64,000 nt of DNA, from positions 1-64,000 of the forward strand of contig NZ_NIQA01000001.1 in assembly GCF_002236805.1 (NCBI RefSeq), read 5' to 3'. The stretch comes from Pusillimonas sp. T2 (GTDB lineage: Bacteria > Pseudomonadota > Gammaproteobacteria > Burkholderiales > Burkholderiaceae_B). Within the stretch, counting starts at the first letter, position 1; every line of letters starts with the position of its first letter. Of this stretch, positions 55,433-64,000 are shown piece by piece. The notes under the pieces were generated by a model. That model searched no databases. It saw only the letters and a list, made by a program, of their open reading frames with translations, and had not been told where the DNA came from. The translations under genes and the position numbers were made by a program.

Positions 55433-56679
55433 ATGTAGTCGCGACGCCACGGAAAGGTAAGGTCGGCCGGGTTGTCGAGCTCGTCTTGCCGGCCAGTCGC
55501 CTTGTGCTGAAACAACACCTGATGCAGCGCGATCCAACCTTGCTCGAACCCCAGCGCACAACCTGCCAGATAGATACGATAGGCACGCAACGATTTGTCG
55601 CCCTGCAAACCGGGTTTCAGTGTGGCGCGGGCCGCTTCAAGCTGAGACTCAAGCGAATCGCTCCAGGCCCATAAGGTGCGCGCATAATGAGGACGCAAGT
55701 TTTCGACGTCGGCATCTTCAAGACCGGCCATAGCCGCCTTGGCCAGTTCGTTACTGATATGCGTGAGCTCCCCCCCCGGGAAAATATACTTTTCGATGAA
55801 CTGCCCCATGCCGGCCCCCACCTCGGCGTTGTAAACACCGCCGGCAGTAATGGCATGATTCATGATCAGGCCACCGGGTTTAAGCAAGCGGCGCAACTTC
55901 GAAAAATACCCTTCAAGCTGGGCCCGCCCCACGTGTTCGAACATACCCACAGACGCGATTTTGTCGTAGGCTACCGATTCGTCAAGATGACGGTAATCGA
56001 GCAGCTCCATACGTACGCGCCCGCGCAACCCCTTTTCGTCGATCAAGCGATTAACGTGGGCATGCTGGTTTTTAGACAGCGTAATGCCGGTAGCGTCGAC
56101 ACCGTAGTTTTCGGCAGCCCAGAGCAGGAGCCCGCCCCACCCCGCGCCAATGTCTATAAAACGCTCGCCACTCTTCAAGCGCAGTTTCCGGCAAATGTGA
56201 TCGAGCTTGGCCTCTTGCGCCTGAGCAAGCGTCATGTCGGGTGTGCGGTAGTAAGCACAAGAATAAACCCGGCGCGGGTCTAGCCAAAGCCCGTAGAACT
56301 CGTCGGATAAATCGTAGTGAAACTGAATCTGGCGGGCATCCCGCGCGGTGGAGTGCCGGTAAATGGACACGAGATGCCGGGCCAGGCCAGTGAGCCAGTT
56401 ACCCCGTGCAGCATCAATCGGTGATTCGTTCAAGATGGCAGCGGCAACGTTCATCAGGTCGCGCATCGAGCCCTCGACCTCAAAACGCCCCTCGACATAG
56501 TCTTCGCCCAGATTGCCCGCCTGCCCGGTTGCAAAGTTGACCAGCGTGGCGCGGTCATTGACTTTCATCCGTAACCGGGCGTTGGCGTCACCAATCTTCC
56601 CCCCGTCGGGCAACTGCATTTGCACCGACACTGGCAGCGCCGCCAGTTTTTTTTCTACTGTGGACAATACCGAACTCAC
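55423..56679 (-). CDS. Cyclopropane-fatty-acyl-phospholipid synthase family methyltransferase
   Basis: The protein has 418 residues from a GTG with GGGAGTG upstream. The SAM-binding motif FIDIGAGWGGLLLWAAEN (about 178-195) and DKIASVGMFEHVGRAQLEGYF with the catalytic environment are typical of CFA synthases, which transfer a methylene to unsaturated acyl chains in membrane phospholipid. A YxRTPD-type motif (CAYYRTPDMTLAQAQEAKLDHICRK region) is also typical. It is divergent from the Bcr-like gene. Confidence 0.93.
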   Translation of the reverse strand: MSSVLSTVEKKLAALPVSVQMQLPDGGKIGDANARLRMKVNDRATLVNFATGQAGNLGEDYVEGRFEVEGSMRDLMNVAAAILNESPIDAARGNWLTGLARHLVSIYRHSTARDARQIQFHYDLSDEFYGLWLDPRRVYSCAYYRTPDMTLAQAQEAKLDHICRKLRLKSGERFIDIGAGWGGLLLWAAENYGVDATGITLSKNQHAHVNRLIDEKGLRGRVRMELLDYRHLDESVAYDKIASVGMFEHVGRAQLEGYFSKLRRLLKPGGLIMNHAITAGGVYNAEVGAGMGQFIEKYIFPGGELTHISNELAKAAMAGLEDADVENLRPHYARTLWAWSDSLESQLEAARATLKPGLQGDKSLRAYRIYLAGCALGFEQGWIALHQVLFQHKATGRQDELDNPADLTFPWRRDYIYK

Positions 56680-56900
56680 ACTTCACTCCCTATGTTTAAA
56701 AACTTCTTGAACATCTCTCGTGGTGTCGTGATGCCGATGACACATTTTTATTTGTCCGCCAATTTATCATCAAAAGATGCAAATTGAAGCGAATCGACCT
56801 TTTACAGGCGGCCATGCTAATTAAATGCCATTTGCATTACCATAGCAATAATCCGATACACTGTCGCTTCCGACCCGTCGGGCCATTTCTACGCAGTTGC

Positions 56901-58091
56901 ATGTCCACTCCCAAAACTTCTTCTATACCCGGCTGGCTGTTGCTCATGGGCGCGCTGTCGGCGCTTGGCCCATTGGCCATCGATCTCTACCTGCCGTCAT
57001 TTCCGTTTATTGCCGAAGGTTTGGCTACGTCGCAAGGCAACGTTGAGCGCACTCTGGCCAGTTACTTGTTCGGGCTGTCGCTGGCGCAACTGGCTTATGG
57101 CCCATTGGCCGACCGCTTCGGTCGACGCCCCCCGCTGATTTTCGGGCTGGTGCTGTTTACGATAGCGTCGATTACCTGTGCGCTTACCAGCGACATCGAG
57201 CACCTGACAGCCTGGCGTGTGGTTCAAGCCTTTGGCGGCGCCGCCGGGATGGTCATCCCCCGCGCAGTCATCCGCGACCAGATGGACACGCGCGAAGCCT
57301 CAAAAGCCCTATCGCTGCTCATCTTGATCATGGGCGTTACGCCTATTCTCGGCCCTCTTATTGGCGGGCAAATCCTTCCTTTTGTAGGCTGGCGAGGCAT
57401 CTTCGGCCTTATGGCCATCAGCGGCCTGGTATTGCTGTTCGCCTCTTGGCGCCACATGCGCGAGTCACTGGTTCCCGAAAAAAGAATTCCGCTCAATGTC
57501 AAAACCATCGGGCGAAATTACTGGGGGTTGCTAGGCGATCGCCACTTTATTTTCTACGCACTGGCCGGCAGCTTTGGTACCGCAGGCCTGTTCACGTATA
57601 TCTCCGGCGCCCCTCGCGTCCTCATGGACGTTTACAAAGTCGGCCCCGACTCTTTCGGCGTTTTGTTCGGCATCAACGCTGCGGCATTGATCACAATGTC
57701 GCAGCTCAGTGCGCGCCTGCTTAATCGACACTCGCCCGACAAACTGTTGCGGTTTGCCCAAAGGGCCATCGTGGTTATCTCGTTAATCGGCGTCGCCCTA
57801 ACCCTGACAGGCATCCTGAACCTGACACTGTTCATGATCTGCCTGGTCGGTTTCATGGCCGGACAAGGGTTTATTTTGCCCAATTCGGCCGCCATGGCCC
57901 TTAACAAGCAAGGCCGTCGCCTTGGGGTCGCCTCGGCTCTGATGGGGACACTGCAAATGCTTTGCGGTACACTGGCCGGCCTTGCCGTCAGCGCCTGGCA
58001 GTCTGAAACTGCCCTGCCCATGACAGGCTTGTTAGCAGTGTGCGCCGTGTTATCGTGGCTTTTCGGACGCATTGCATTGACGAAAGCTTGA
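56901..58091 (+). CDS. Bcr/CflA family multidrug efflux MFS transporter
   Basis: The protein has 396 residues from the ATG at 56901; the frame opens earlier at 56784, but the upstream part is not membrane-like. Twelve membrane segments are seen. The signature ADRFGRRPPLIFGL (motif A, about 65-78) between segments two and three, and the early PLAIDLYLPSFPFI, are typical of Bcr/CflA exporters. It exports drugs such as bicyclomycin or chloramphenicol in relatives. Confidence 0.93.
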   Translation: MSTPKTSSIPGWLLLMGALSALGPLAIDLYLPSFPFIAEGLATSQGNVERTLASYLFGLSLAQLAYGPLADRFGRRPPLIFGLVLFTIASITCALTSDIEHLTAWRVVQAFGGAAGMVIPRAVIRDQMDTREASKALSLLILIMGVTPILGPLIGGQILPFVGWRGIFGLMAISGLVLLFASWRHMRESLVPEKRIPLNVKTIGRNYWGLLGDRHFIFYALAGSFGTAGLFTYISGAPRVLMDVYKVGPDSFGVLFGINAAALITMSQLSARLLNRHSPDKLLRFAQRAIVVISLIGVALTLTGILNLTLFMICLVGFMAGQGFILPNSAAMALNKQGRRLGVASALMGTLQMLCGTLAGLAVSAWQSETALPMTGLLAVCAVLSWLFGRIALTKA

Positions 58092-58117
58092 TTCAATTAT
58101 GCTTTTCGTATTAGAAT
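58088..58117 (+). promoter_or_regulatory. Probable sigma70 promoter of rpmB-rpmG
   Basis: TTGATT at 58088 and TAGAAT at 58112 are spaced 18 bases apart. They lie just after the Bcr-like gene stop and about 75 bases before rpmB, long enough for a leader that could bind a regulator, though none is identified. Confidence 0.6.
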
Positions 58118-58193
58118 AGCTGGCTTACCGGGTAATTTATTGCTGATTACCATAACCGAATACCGCAGAATACAGTCTTAAGGGGCACACATT

Positions 58194-58430
58194 ATGGCAC
58201 GCGTATGCCAAGTTACCGGCAAAGGCCCAATGGTGGGCAACAATGTTTCGCACGCAAACAATAAAACCAAGCGTCGCTTCTTACCGAACCTGCAATCGCG
58301 CCGTTTCTGGGTCGAAAGCGAAAACCGTTGGGTTCGCCTGCGTGTCAGCACAAACGCCCTGCGCACAATTGACAAAAACGGCATCGAATCCGTTCTGGCC
58401 GATCTGCGTGCTCGCGGCGAAGTCGCTTAA
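58194..58430 (+). CDS. rpmB: 50S ribosomal protein L28
   Basis: The protein has 78 residues. [34 protein letters not shown] is the L28 signature in full (only a part is quoted here). Length matches L28. It is the first gene of the rpmB-rpmG operon, and the next gene starts 31 bases after its stop. Confidence 0.98.
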   Translation: MARVCQVTGKGPMVGNNVSHANNKTKRRFLPNLQSRRFWVESENRWVRLRVSTNALRTIDKNGIESVLADLRARGEVA

Positions 58431-58461
58431 TCAATAACGCTAGCGCTACAAGGAGCTCATC

Positions 58462-58629
58462 ATGGCAAAAGGTATCCGCGAGAAAATCAAACTCGAGTCC
58501 ACCGCTGGCACGGGTCATTTCTACACGACCACCAAAAACAAGCGCAACATGCCCGAAAAGATGCTGATCAAGAAATTTGATCCCGTCGCTCGCAAGCACG
58601 TTGACTACAAAGAAACCAAACTGAAGTAA
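58462..58629 (+). CDS. rpmG: 50S ribosomal protein L33
   Basis: The protein has 55 residues, a usual length for L33. It starts [20 protein letters not shown] and ends [11 protein letters not shown], both family traits. The CxxC zinc pairs of the zinc-binding form are absent, so this is the zinc-free type. An AAGGAG ribosome site stands just upstream. It is cotranscribed with rpmB and followed by a terminator. Confidence 0.98.
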   Translation: MAKGIREKIKLESTAGTGHFYTTTKNKRNMPEKMLIKKFDPVARKHVDYKETKLK

Positions 58630-58651
58630 TTGGTTGCTTTGAAATAAAAAA

Positions 58652-58677
58652 ACCCTGCTACGGCGGGGTTTTTTTAT
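58652..58677 (+). terminator. Terminator after rpmG
   Basis: The stem ACCCTGC / GCGGGGT with loop TACG (one T-G pair) is followed by a run of seven T. Confidence 0.9.
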
Positions 58678-58769
58678 GTCCGCCCCCTGGCCGACGCCTG
58701 CACGACACGCCCTGCTCGGGCGTCCTATAATGTATGGTTTGCATTTACCTTCTAAAAGAACACGACATC

Positions 58770-61427
58770 ATGCAGGAACGCTACAGCCCCAACGAAGTCG
58801 AAACCGCCGCCCAACACAACTGGCAGTCACGCGACGCCTATTTGGTGACCGAAGACGCCACCTTGCCCGACGGCTCGGCCAAACCCAAGTTTTACGCCTG
58901 CTCGATGCTGCCTTACCCCAGCGGAAAGCTGCACATGGGTCACGTTCGCAACTACACCATCAATGACATGATGGCGCGTCAGTTGCGCATGCGGGGCTAT
59001 AACGTCCTGATGCCAATGGGCTGGGACGCCTTTGGCATGCCGGCCGAGAACGCCGCCATGAAGTCCAAAGTGCCGCCAGCAAAATGGACATACGACAACA
59101 TCGCCTACATGAAAAAGCAAATGAAGGCGATGGGGCTGGCGATCGACTGGTCGCGCGAAATGTGTGCCTGCGACCCGAGCTACTACAAATGGAACCAGTG
59201 GCTCTTCCTGAAAATGCTCGAAAAAGGTATTGCGTATCGCAAGACCCAAGTCGTCAACTGGGACCCGGTCGACCAAACCGTACTGGCCAACGAGCAAGTC
59301 ATTGACGGCCGCGGCTGGCGCTCAGGCGCCCCCATCGAAAAACGCGAGATCCCCGGATACTACCTGCGCATTACCGACTACGCCGACGAACTACTCGACC
59401 AGGTCAAGAACGGCCTGCCCGGATGGCCCGAACGCGTACGCCTGATGCAGGAAAACTGGATCGGCAAAAGCGAAGGCGTACGCTTCGCTTTCACGCACGA
59501 CATCAAAGACGCCAACGGCAGCCTCATTCAAGACGGCCGCATGTACGTCTTTACCACACGCGCCGACACCATCATGGGCGTCACTTTCTGTGCTGTTGCC
59601 CCCGAGCACCCGCTGGCCACTCACGCGGCCCGGGGCAACCCGGCGCTGGCCGATTTCATCGAGGCCTGCAAACTGGGCGGCACCACCGAAGCCGAACTGG
59701 CCACCCGCGAAAAAGAAGGGATGCCTACCGGGCTGACCGTCACTCATCCGCTGACAGGCGAGCCTGTTGAGGTTTGGGTAGGCAATTACGTGCTCATGAG
59801 CTACGGTGACGGCGCCGTCATGGGGGTTCCCGCCCACGACGAACGCGACTTTGCTTTCGCTAAAAAATACAACCTGCCCATTCTCGACGTCATCGCGGTC
59901 GACGGTAAAAGCTATTCGACCGATACCTGGCAAGAATGGTATGGCGACAAGCAACAAGGCGCCACCACCAACTCCGGCAAATATAACGGCCTGCCCTATA
60001 CGGCTGCCGTTGACGCCGTAGCCGCCGACTTGGCCGCCAAAGGCCTGGGCGAGAAACAAACCACCTGGCGCCTGCGCGACTGGGGTATTTCACGCCAGCG
60101 CTATTGGGGTACGCCCATCCCTATCATCCACTGCGCCAGCTGCGGCCCGGTACCTGTTCCTGAAAAAGACCTGCCCGTCGTATTGCCCGAAGACCTCATT
60201 CCCGATGGCACAGGCAACCCCTTGGCAAAAAACGAAGCCTTCCTGGCCTGCAAATGCCCCAAATGCGGGGCCGACGCTCGTCGCGAAACCGACACCATGG
60301 ACACCTTCGTCGACTCATCCTGGTATTTCATGCGCTATACCTCGCCCGGCAACGACCTGGCCATGGTCGACCAGCGCAACGACTACTGGATGCCAATGGA
60401 TCAATACATTGGTGGCATCGAGCACGCCGTGCTGCACTTGCTGTATGCCCGCTTCTGGACACGCGTCATGCGCGACCTGGGTCTGGTCAAGTTCGACGAG
60501 CCCTTCACCCGGCTGTTGTGCCAGGGCATGGTGCTGAACCATATCTATTCGCGTAAAAACGCCCAAGGCGGCATCGAGTACTTCTGGCCCGAAGAGGTCG
60601 AGAACCAGTACGACGCCAAAGGCGTCATCACTGGCGCCACCCTGAAATCCGATGGTTCGCCGGTAGAGTACGGCGGAATCGGCACCATGTCCAAGTCCAA
60701 AAATAACGGTGTCGACCCGCAGTCTCTTATTGACACCATGGGCGCCGATACGGCCCGTCTGTTCGTCATGTTTGCCAGCCCGCCCGAGCAAACCCTCGAA
60801 TGGTCTGACACCGGTGTCGACGGCGCCCATCGTTTCTTGCGCCGCCTATGGAACTACGCCAACGCTCATCAAACAGCCGTTAGCGCGGCCCTGGGCACCA
60901 CCCCTGTATGGAAAGACGCCGACGAGGCCAGCAAAACCCTGCGCCGCGAGATATACGGGCTGCTCAAGCAAGCCGACTACGACTACCAGCGCATCCAGTA
61001 CAACACGGTAGTGTCGGCATGCATGAAAATGCTCAACACGCTCGAGTCAGCCCAGCTGCCCGATACGTTGGTGGCCCAACAGGCCATTGCAGACACGCTC
61101 GGCGTCTTGTTGCGCGTGCTCTACCCCGTTGTGCCGCACATTACCTGGAAGCTCTGGGAAGACCTGGGCTACAGCAAAACGTACGGCGACTTGCTCGACG
61201 CCCCTTGGCCCGAAGTCGATGAGGCTGCACTGGTAGCCGACGAAATCGAACTGATGCTGCAGGTCAATGGCAAGCTGCGCGGCAGCCTGAAGGTACCCAA
61301 CGGTGCTTCAAAAGCCGACATCGAAGCCCAGGCCGGCTCACACGAGGCCGTTGGCAAGTTCCTCGAAGGCCGGCCGGTAAAACGCATCATTGTGGTACCC
61401 GGTAAACTCGTCAATATTGTTGGATGA
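58770..61427 (+). CDS. leuS: Leucyl-tRNA synthetase
   Basis: The protein has 885 residues from the ATG at 58770, a better start than an upstream in-frame ATG at 58734. It is a class I synthetase with HIGH-type motif ([15 protein letters not shown], about 44-58), a CP1 editing domain, and the KMSKS signature as [13 protein letters not shown] (about 636-648). The anticodon-binding domain follows. It charges tRNA-Leu and edits wrongly charged amino acids. The end overlaps the start of lptE by four bases. Confidence 0.98.
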   Translation: MQERYSPNEVETAAQHNWQSRDAYLVTEDATLPDGSAKPKFYACSMLPYPSGKLHMGHVRNYTINDMMARQLRMRGYNVLMPMGWDAFGMPAENAAMKSKVPPAKWTYDNIAYMKKQMKAMGLAIDWSREMCACDPSYYKWNQWLFLKMLEKGIAYRKTQVVNWDPVDQTVLANEQVIDGRGWRSGAPIEKREIPGYYLRITDYADELLDQVKNGLPGWPERVRLMQENWIGKSEGVRFAFTHDIKDANGSLIQDGRMYVFTTRADTIMGVTFCAVAPEHPLATHAARGNPALADFIEACKLGGTTEAELATREKEGMPTGLTVTHPLTGEPVEVWVGNYVLMSYGDGAVMGVPAHDERDFAFAKKYNLPILDVIAVDGKSYSTDTWQEWYGDKQQGATTNSGKYNGLPYTAAVDAVAADLAAKGLGEKQTTWRLRDWGISRQRYWGTPIPIIHCASCGPVPVPEKDLPVVLPEDLIPDGTGNPLAKNEAFLACKCPKCGADARRETDTMDTFVDSSWYFMRYTSPGNDLAMVDQRNDYWMPMDQYIGGIEHAVLHLLYARFWTRVMRDLGLVKFDEPFTRLLCQGMVLNHIYSRKNAQGGIEYFWPEEVENQYDAKGVITGATLKSDGSPVEYGGIGTMSKSKNNGVDPQSLIDTMGADTARLFVMFASPPEQTLEWSDTGVDGAHRFLRRLWNYANAHQTAVSAALGTTPVWKDADEASKTLRREIYGLLKQADYDYQRIQYNTVVSACMKMLNTLESAQLPDTLVAQQAIADTLGVLLRVLYPVVPHITWKLWEDLGYSKTYGDLLDAPWPEVDEAALVADEIELMLQVNGKLRGSLKVPNGASKADIEAQAGSHEAVGKFLEGRPVKRIIVVPGKLVNIVG

Positions 61428-62110
61428 CCCTGCTCATGCAAAGCCACCATACTCAATCAGGCCTGTCAGGCCGCTTTTCAACCGGTTTGCGCCTGCTGGC
61501 CTGCGTGGGGCTGGTGGCATTGCTCACAGCCTGCGGTTTTCGTCTTAAAGGGCAAACACCGTTGCCCTTCAATACGCTTTACACCAATATTGCCGAAAAC
61601 TCGGCGTTTGGCGCGCAGTTACGGCGCTCCATCATCGCCTCGTCACCTGAAACCCGCTTCACCAACGACGTCACCCAGGCGCAGGCGCGCCTGACCGAAC
61701 TCTCCAACACCCAAACGCTCGAAGAAGTGTCTATCAGCGTGCAGGGGCAGGTTGAAGAGTACGAACTGCGCATTGAATTTGTCTTTCAGCTGACCGACAA
61801 TAAAGGGCACGTGATTTTGCCACCGACCACGCTGATCGCCACCCGCGAAATTCCTTACGACTCGGGGGCCTTGCAAGCTAAACAGGGCGAAATCGGCTCA
61901 CTGTATATCGAAATGCAGCAAAGTCTGGTCGACCGTATTGTGCGGCGCATGACTGCGCCCGAAGTTCGCGCGGCCTTCGAAAACCCCGAAGACCTGCCGG
62001 TCGACGAAAGCGCCACCAAAGTGCCCGAACGACCACAAATGGGGTCTGACGGTGCCACACCGTCTATCTTGCGGATGCCCAACCTGAGTCCATCCGGGGC
62101 GTTTTACTAA
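61424..62110 (+). CDS. lptE: LPS-assembly lipoprotein LptE
   Basis: The protein has 228 residues. It has a lipobox LLTACGF (Cys near residue 38) after a hydrophobic signal, then the [16 protein letters not shown] stretch typical of LptE (RlpB). LptE plugs the LptD barrel in the outer membrane for LPS insertion. The start overlaps leuS (ATGA); a second ATG at 61436 is possible. The leuS-lptE-holA order is widespread in betaproteobacteria. Confidence 0.95.
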   Translation: MTLLMQSHHTQSGLSGRFSTGLRLLACVGLVALLTACGFRLKGQTPLPFNTLYTNIAENSAFGAQLRRSIIASSPETRFTNDVTQAQARLTELSNTQTLEEVSISVQGQVEEYELRIEFVFQLTDNKGHVILPPTTLIATREIPYDSGALQAKQGEIGSLYIEMQQSLVDRIVRRMTAPEVRAAFENPEDLPVDESATKVPERPQMGSDGATPSILRMPNLSPSGAFY

Positions 62111-62120
62111 GCGCAGAATC

Positions 62121-63173
62121 ATGGGCAAAACCATCGATGCCGCACGCCTGCTTGATCAGTTGTCGCGACCAGGCGCGCGCTTCGACCCGCTGTACGTTAT
62201 TACCGGAGACGAGCCGCTGCTGCTAACCGAGGCCGGTGACGGCGTTCGTGCAGCGGCACGCCAGGCGGGTTACACCGAACGTACCAGCCTGGTTATGGAT
62301 GCCCGCAGCGACTGGACGGAGCTCTCTGGCGCGGCACGAAATATTTCGCTCTTTGGCGACCGACGTCTTATCGAGGTAAGGATTCCGTCAGGCAAACCGG
62401 GCAAACCGGGTGCAGACGCGCTGCAAGCACTGGCCACCGATGCCGCAAACGGCAGCGACGACACCGTCACCGTCGTTACCTTGCCCAGGCTCGACAAAAC
62501 AACCCGCAACAGCAAATGGGCAGGGGCCCTATGGCAGGCCGCCACCGTGGTTGATCTGCCTAATGTATCGCGCCAAGCCTTGCCAAACTGGATCGGCCAG
62601 CGCCTGGCCGCCCAAAAACAAAGCGCCGACCCCAACACCTTGGCCTGGATTGCAGATCGCGTCGAAGGCAACCTGCTGGCCGCCCACCAAGAAATCATGA
62701 AGCTGGGCTTGCTGTACCCCGAGGGCCCACTACAAGCTCACGACGTGGAGCAAGCCGTGCTTAACGTGGCGCGCTACGACCTATTCGGTTTGCGCGACGC
62801 GATGCTGGCCGGTGATCCGGCTCGTACATTAACCATACTGGCCGGCCTGAAGGCCGAAGGCGAAGCCCTTCCGCTGGTATTATGGGCCATTGGCGAAGAG
62901 GTCCGCGTGCTGGCTCGACTGGCACAAGCGCAAACGCAAGGGCATAATTTGCAGGGGCTCATGCGCGACTACCGTATTTTCGGCCCACGCGAAAACCTGA
63001 TCCGCCAAACCCTGGGCCGTTTACCTGCAACGGCATGGCCCGCCGCGGTGCAACACGCGCACGACATCGACCGCCTGATCAAGGGCTTGCCGGTGCCCGG
63101 CCGCCTCGACGACCCCTGGGAAGAACTGGCACGCCTGGCATTACGCGTGGCGCGCCCCCCAAGAACACATTAG
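62121..63173 (+). CDS. holA: DNA polymerase III delta subunit
   Basis: The protein has 350 residues. The N-terminal part begins [25 protein letters not shown], as in HolA, with three AAA+-like domains lacking a functional P-loop. The delta subunit opens the beta clamp in the gamma-complex clamp loader. It lies ten bases after lptE and 14 bases before proA, in one apparent operon. Confidence 0.95.
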   Translation: MGKTIDAARLLDQLSRPGARFDPLYVITGDEPLLLTEAGDGVRAAARQAGYTERTSLVMDARSDWTELSGAARNISLFGDRRLIEVRIPSGKPGKPGADALQALATDAANGSDDTVTVVTLPRLDKTTRNSKWAGALWQAATVVDLPNVSRQALPNWIGQRLAAQKQSADPNTLAWIADRVEGNLLAAHQEIMKLGLLYPEGPLQAHDVEQAVLNVARYDLFGLRDAMLAGDPARTLTILAGLKAEGEALPLVLWAIGEEVRVLARLAQAQTQGHNLQGLMRDYRIFGPRENLIRQTLGRLPATAWPAAVQHAHDIDRLIKGLPVPGRLDDPWEELARLALRVARPPRTH

Positions 63174-63187
63174 TTTCAAACATAGCC

Positions 63188-64000
63188 ATGACACAAGACA
63201 TCGCATACGCCATCACCGAACTGGGGCGCCGCGCGCGCGCCGCTTCCCGCGACCTGATGGTCGCTTCCGACCAGGCTAAATCGGCCGCCCTGCTGGCCAT
63301 GGCCAGCCGCCTTGAGTCGCAACGCGCCGAGCTGCAAGCCGAAAATGAACGCGACCTAGAGGCGGCTCGCCAAAACAACCTTGAGCCCGCCCTGCTCGAT
63401 CGCCTGACCCTGTCCGACAAGGCCTTGAACATCATGGCCACCGGTTTACGGCAAATTGCGGCCATGCCCGACCCAGTCGGCAGCATGACGGCATCCACGC
63501 TGCGGCCCAATGGCATGCGTGTCGGGCAAATGCGCGTGCCTTTGGGCGTTATTGGCATCATCTACGAGTCCCGCCCCAACGTCACCATCGACGCCGCAGC
63601 GTTATGCCTTAAGTCGGGCAACGCTACCATTTTGCGCGGCGGCAGTGAAGCCTTCAATAGCAACAGGGCACTGGGCCGCATCATTCAGGCCGGGCTGGCC
63701 GATGCCGGTTTACCCGAACATGCCGTACAAGTCGTCGACACCACCGACCGTGCCGCCGTCGGACACCTTATTACCCTGACCGACTATATCGATGTCATCA
63801 TCCCGCGTGGCGGCAAGGGGCTGATTAAACGACTTTCAGAAGAAGCCAAGGTCCCGCTCATCAAGCACCTCGACGGCAACTGCCATGTCTATATCGACCG
63901 TGCGGCTGATCTCGACAAGGCACACGATATCGCCGTGAATGCAAAAACCTACCGATACGGCGTATGCGGCGCCATGGAGACACTGCTGGTTCACGCCGAC
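63188..64000 (+). CDS. proA: Gamma-glutamyl phosphate reductase (partial, runs off the right edge)
   Basis: The ATG at 63188 starts a frame of 271 codons to the window edge without a stop. The sequence has the proA pattern: [33 protein letters not shown], the [11 protein letters not shown] stretch and the catalytic cysteine in [15 protein letters not shown] at about 258. ProA reduces gamma-glutamyl phosphate to the semialdehyde in proline synthesis. The remaining C-terminal third lies outside the window. Confidence 0.95.
   Translation, partial: MTQDIAYAITELGRRARAASRDLMVASDQAKSAALLAMASRLESQRAELQAENERDLEAARQNNLEPALLDRLTLSDKALNIMATGLRQIAAMPDPVGSMTASTLRPNGMRVGQMRVPLGVIGIIYESRPNVTIDAAALCLKSGNATILRGGSEAFNSNRALGRIIQAGLADAGLPEHAVQVVDTTDRAAVGHLITLTDYIDVIIPRGGKGLIKRLSEEAKVPLIKHLDGNCHVYIDRAADLDKAHDIAVNAKTYRYGVCGAMETLLVHAD

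Overview
The window looks like the chromosome of a betaproteobacterium of the order Burkholderiales, most likely family Alcaligenaceae (relatives of Pusillimonas, Bordetella or Achromobacter). This is an inference from the gene content and from the character of leuS-lptE-holA-proA, rpmB-rpmG, fkpB-ispH and the S8 autotransporter. No rRNA is present to settle the genus.

Layout. (1) 1-8456 is an exopolysaccharide or surface-polysaccharide locus: a polymerase/ligase-like membrane protein (cut by the window edge), a Wza-type outer-membrane lipoprotein, a Wzz/Wzc-type chain-length protein whose kinase-like tail has no proper Walker A, a DUF6492-type putative glycosyltransferase, a GMC oxidoreductase and an NAD-dependent epimerase. 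(2) 8498-21811 is a genomic island of about 13.2 kb bounded by two identical 92-bp direct repeats. Each repeat holds the 3' half of tRNA-Asn plus its terminator, and the intact tRNA lies at the right end. No integrase is visible. The island is a defence island: an OLD-like AAA+TOPRIM protein, a membrane/SH3 protein with ten 12-residue 'S-P' repeats divergent from an unidentified helical protein, an antitoxin whose partner toxin is destroyed by two stops and a frameshift, and a type IC-like restriction-modification operon (hsdM-hsdS-rhuM-hsdR-membrane protein) whose HsdS linker carries a 12-bp tandem repeat. (3) 21.9-28 kb holds core and accessory genes: a GT39 transferase, an AI-2E-family permease, a YcgR-like PilZ protein, tRNA-Thr(CGT) and a TerC/CBS membrane protein. 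(4) 28-32.8 kb holds dabB-dabA, an energy-coupled inorganic-carbon uptake system, with a divergent LysR regulator. (5) 32.8-38.7 kb holds a two-subunit molybdenum hydroxylase (IorAB type) with a Tat signal, and a subtilisin-like autotransporter. (6) 38.7-45 kb is a signalling block: a GAF/PAS/GGDEF cyclase, a REC-EAL phosphodiesterase and a PAS-rich hybrid histidine kinase, the last two overlapping. (7) 45-64 kb is mostly housekeeping: P-type ATPase, YdgA family protein, ispH with an SlpA-type FKBP, radC, rpmE2, GT39, MATE exporter, CFA synthase, Bcr/CflA exporter, rpmB-rpmG, leuS-lptE-holA and a truncated proA.

The most novel-looking item is the divergent pair at 10801-12913: a protein with an exact 12-residue repeat, one membrane segment and an SH3-like C-terminus, next to a helical protein of unknown role. 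It sits inside a defence island between a nuclease-like ATPase and a restriction system.
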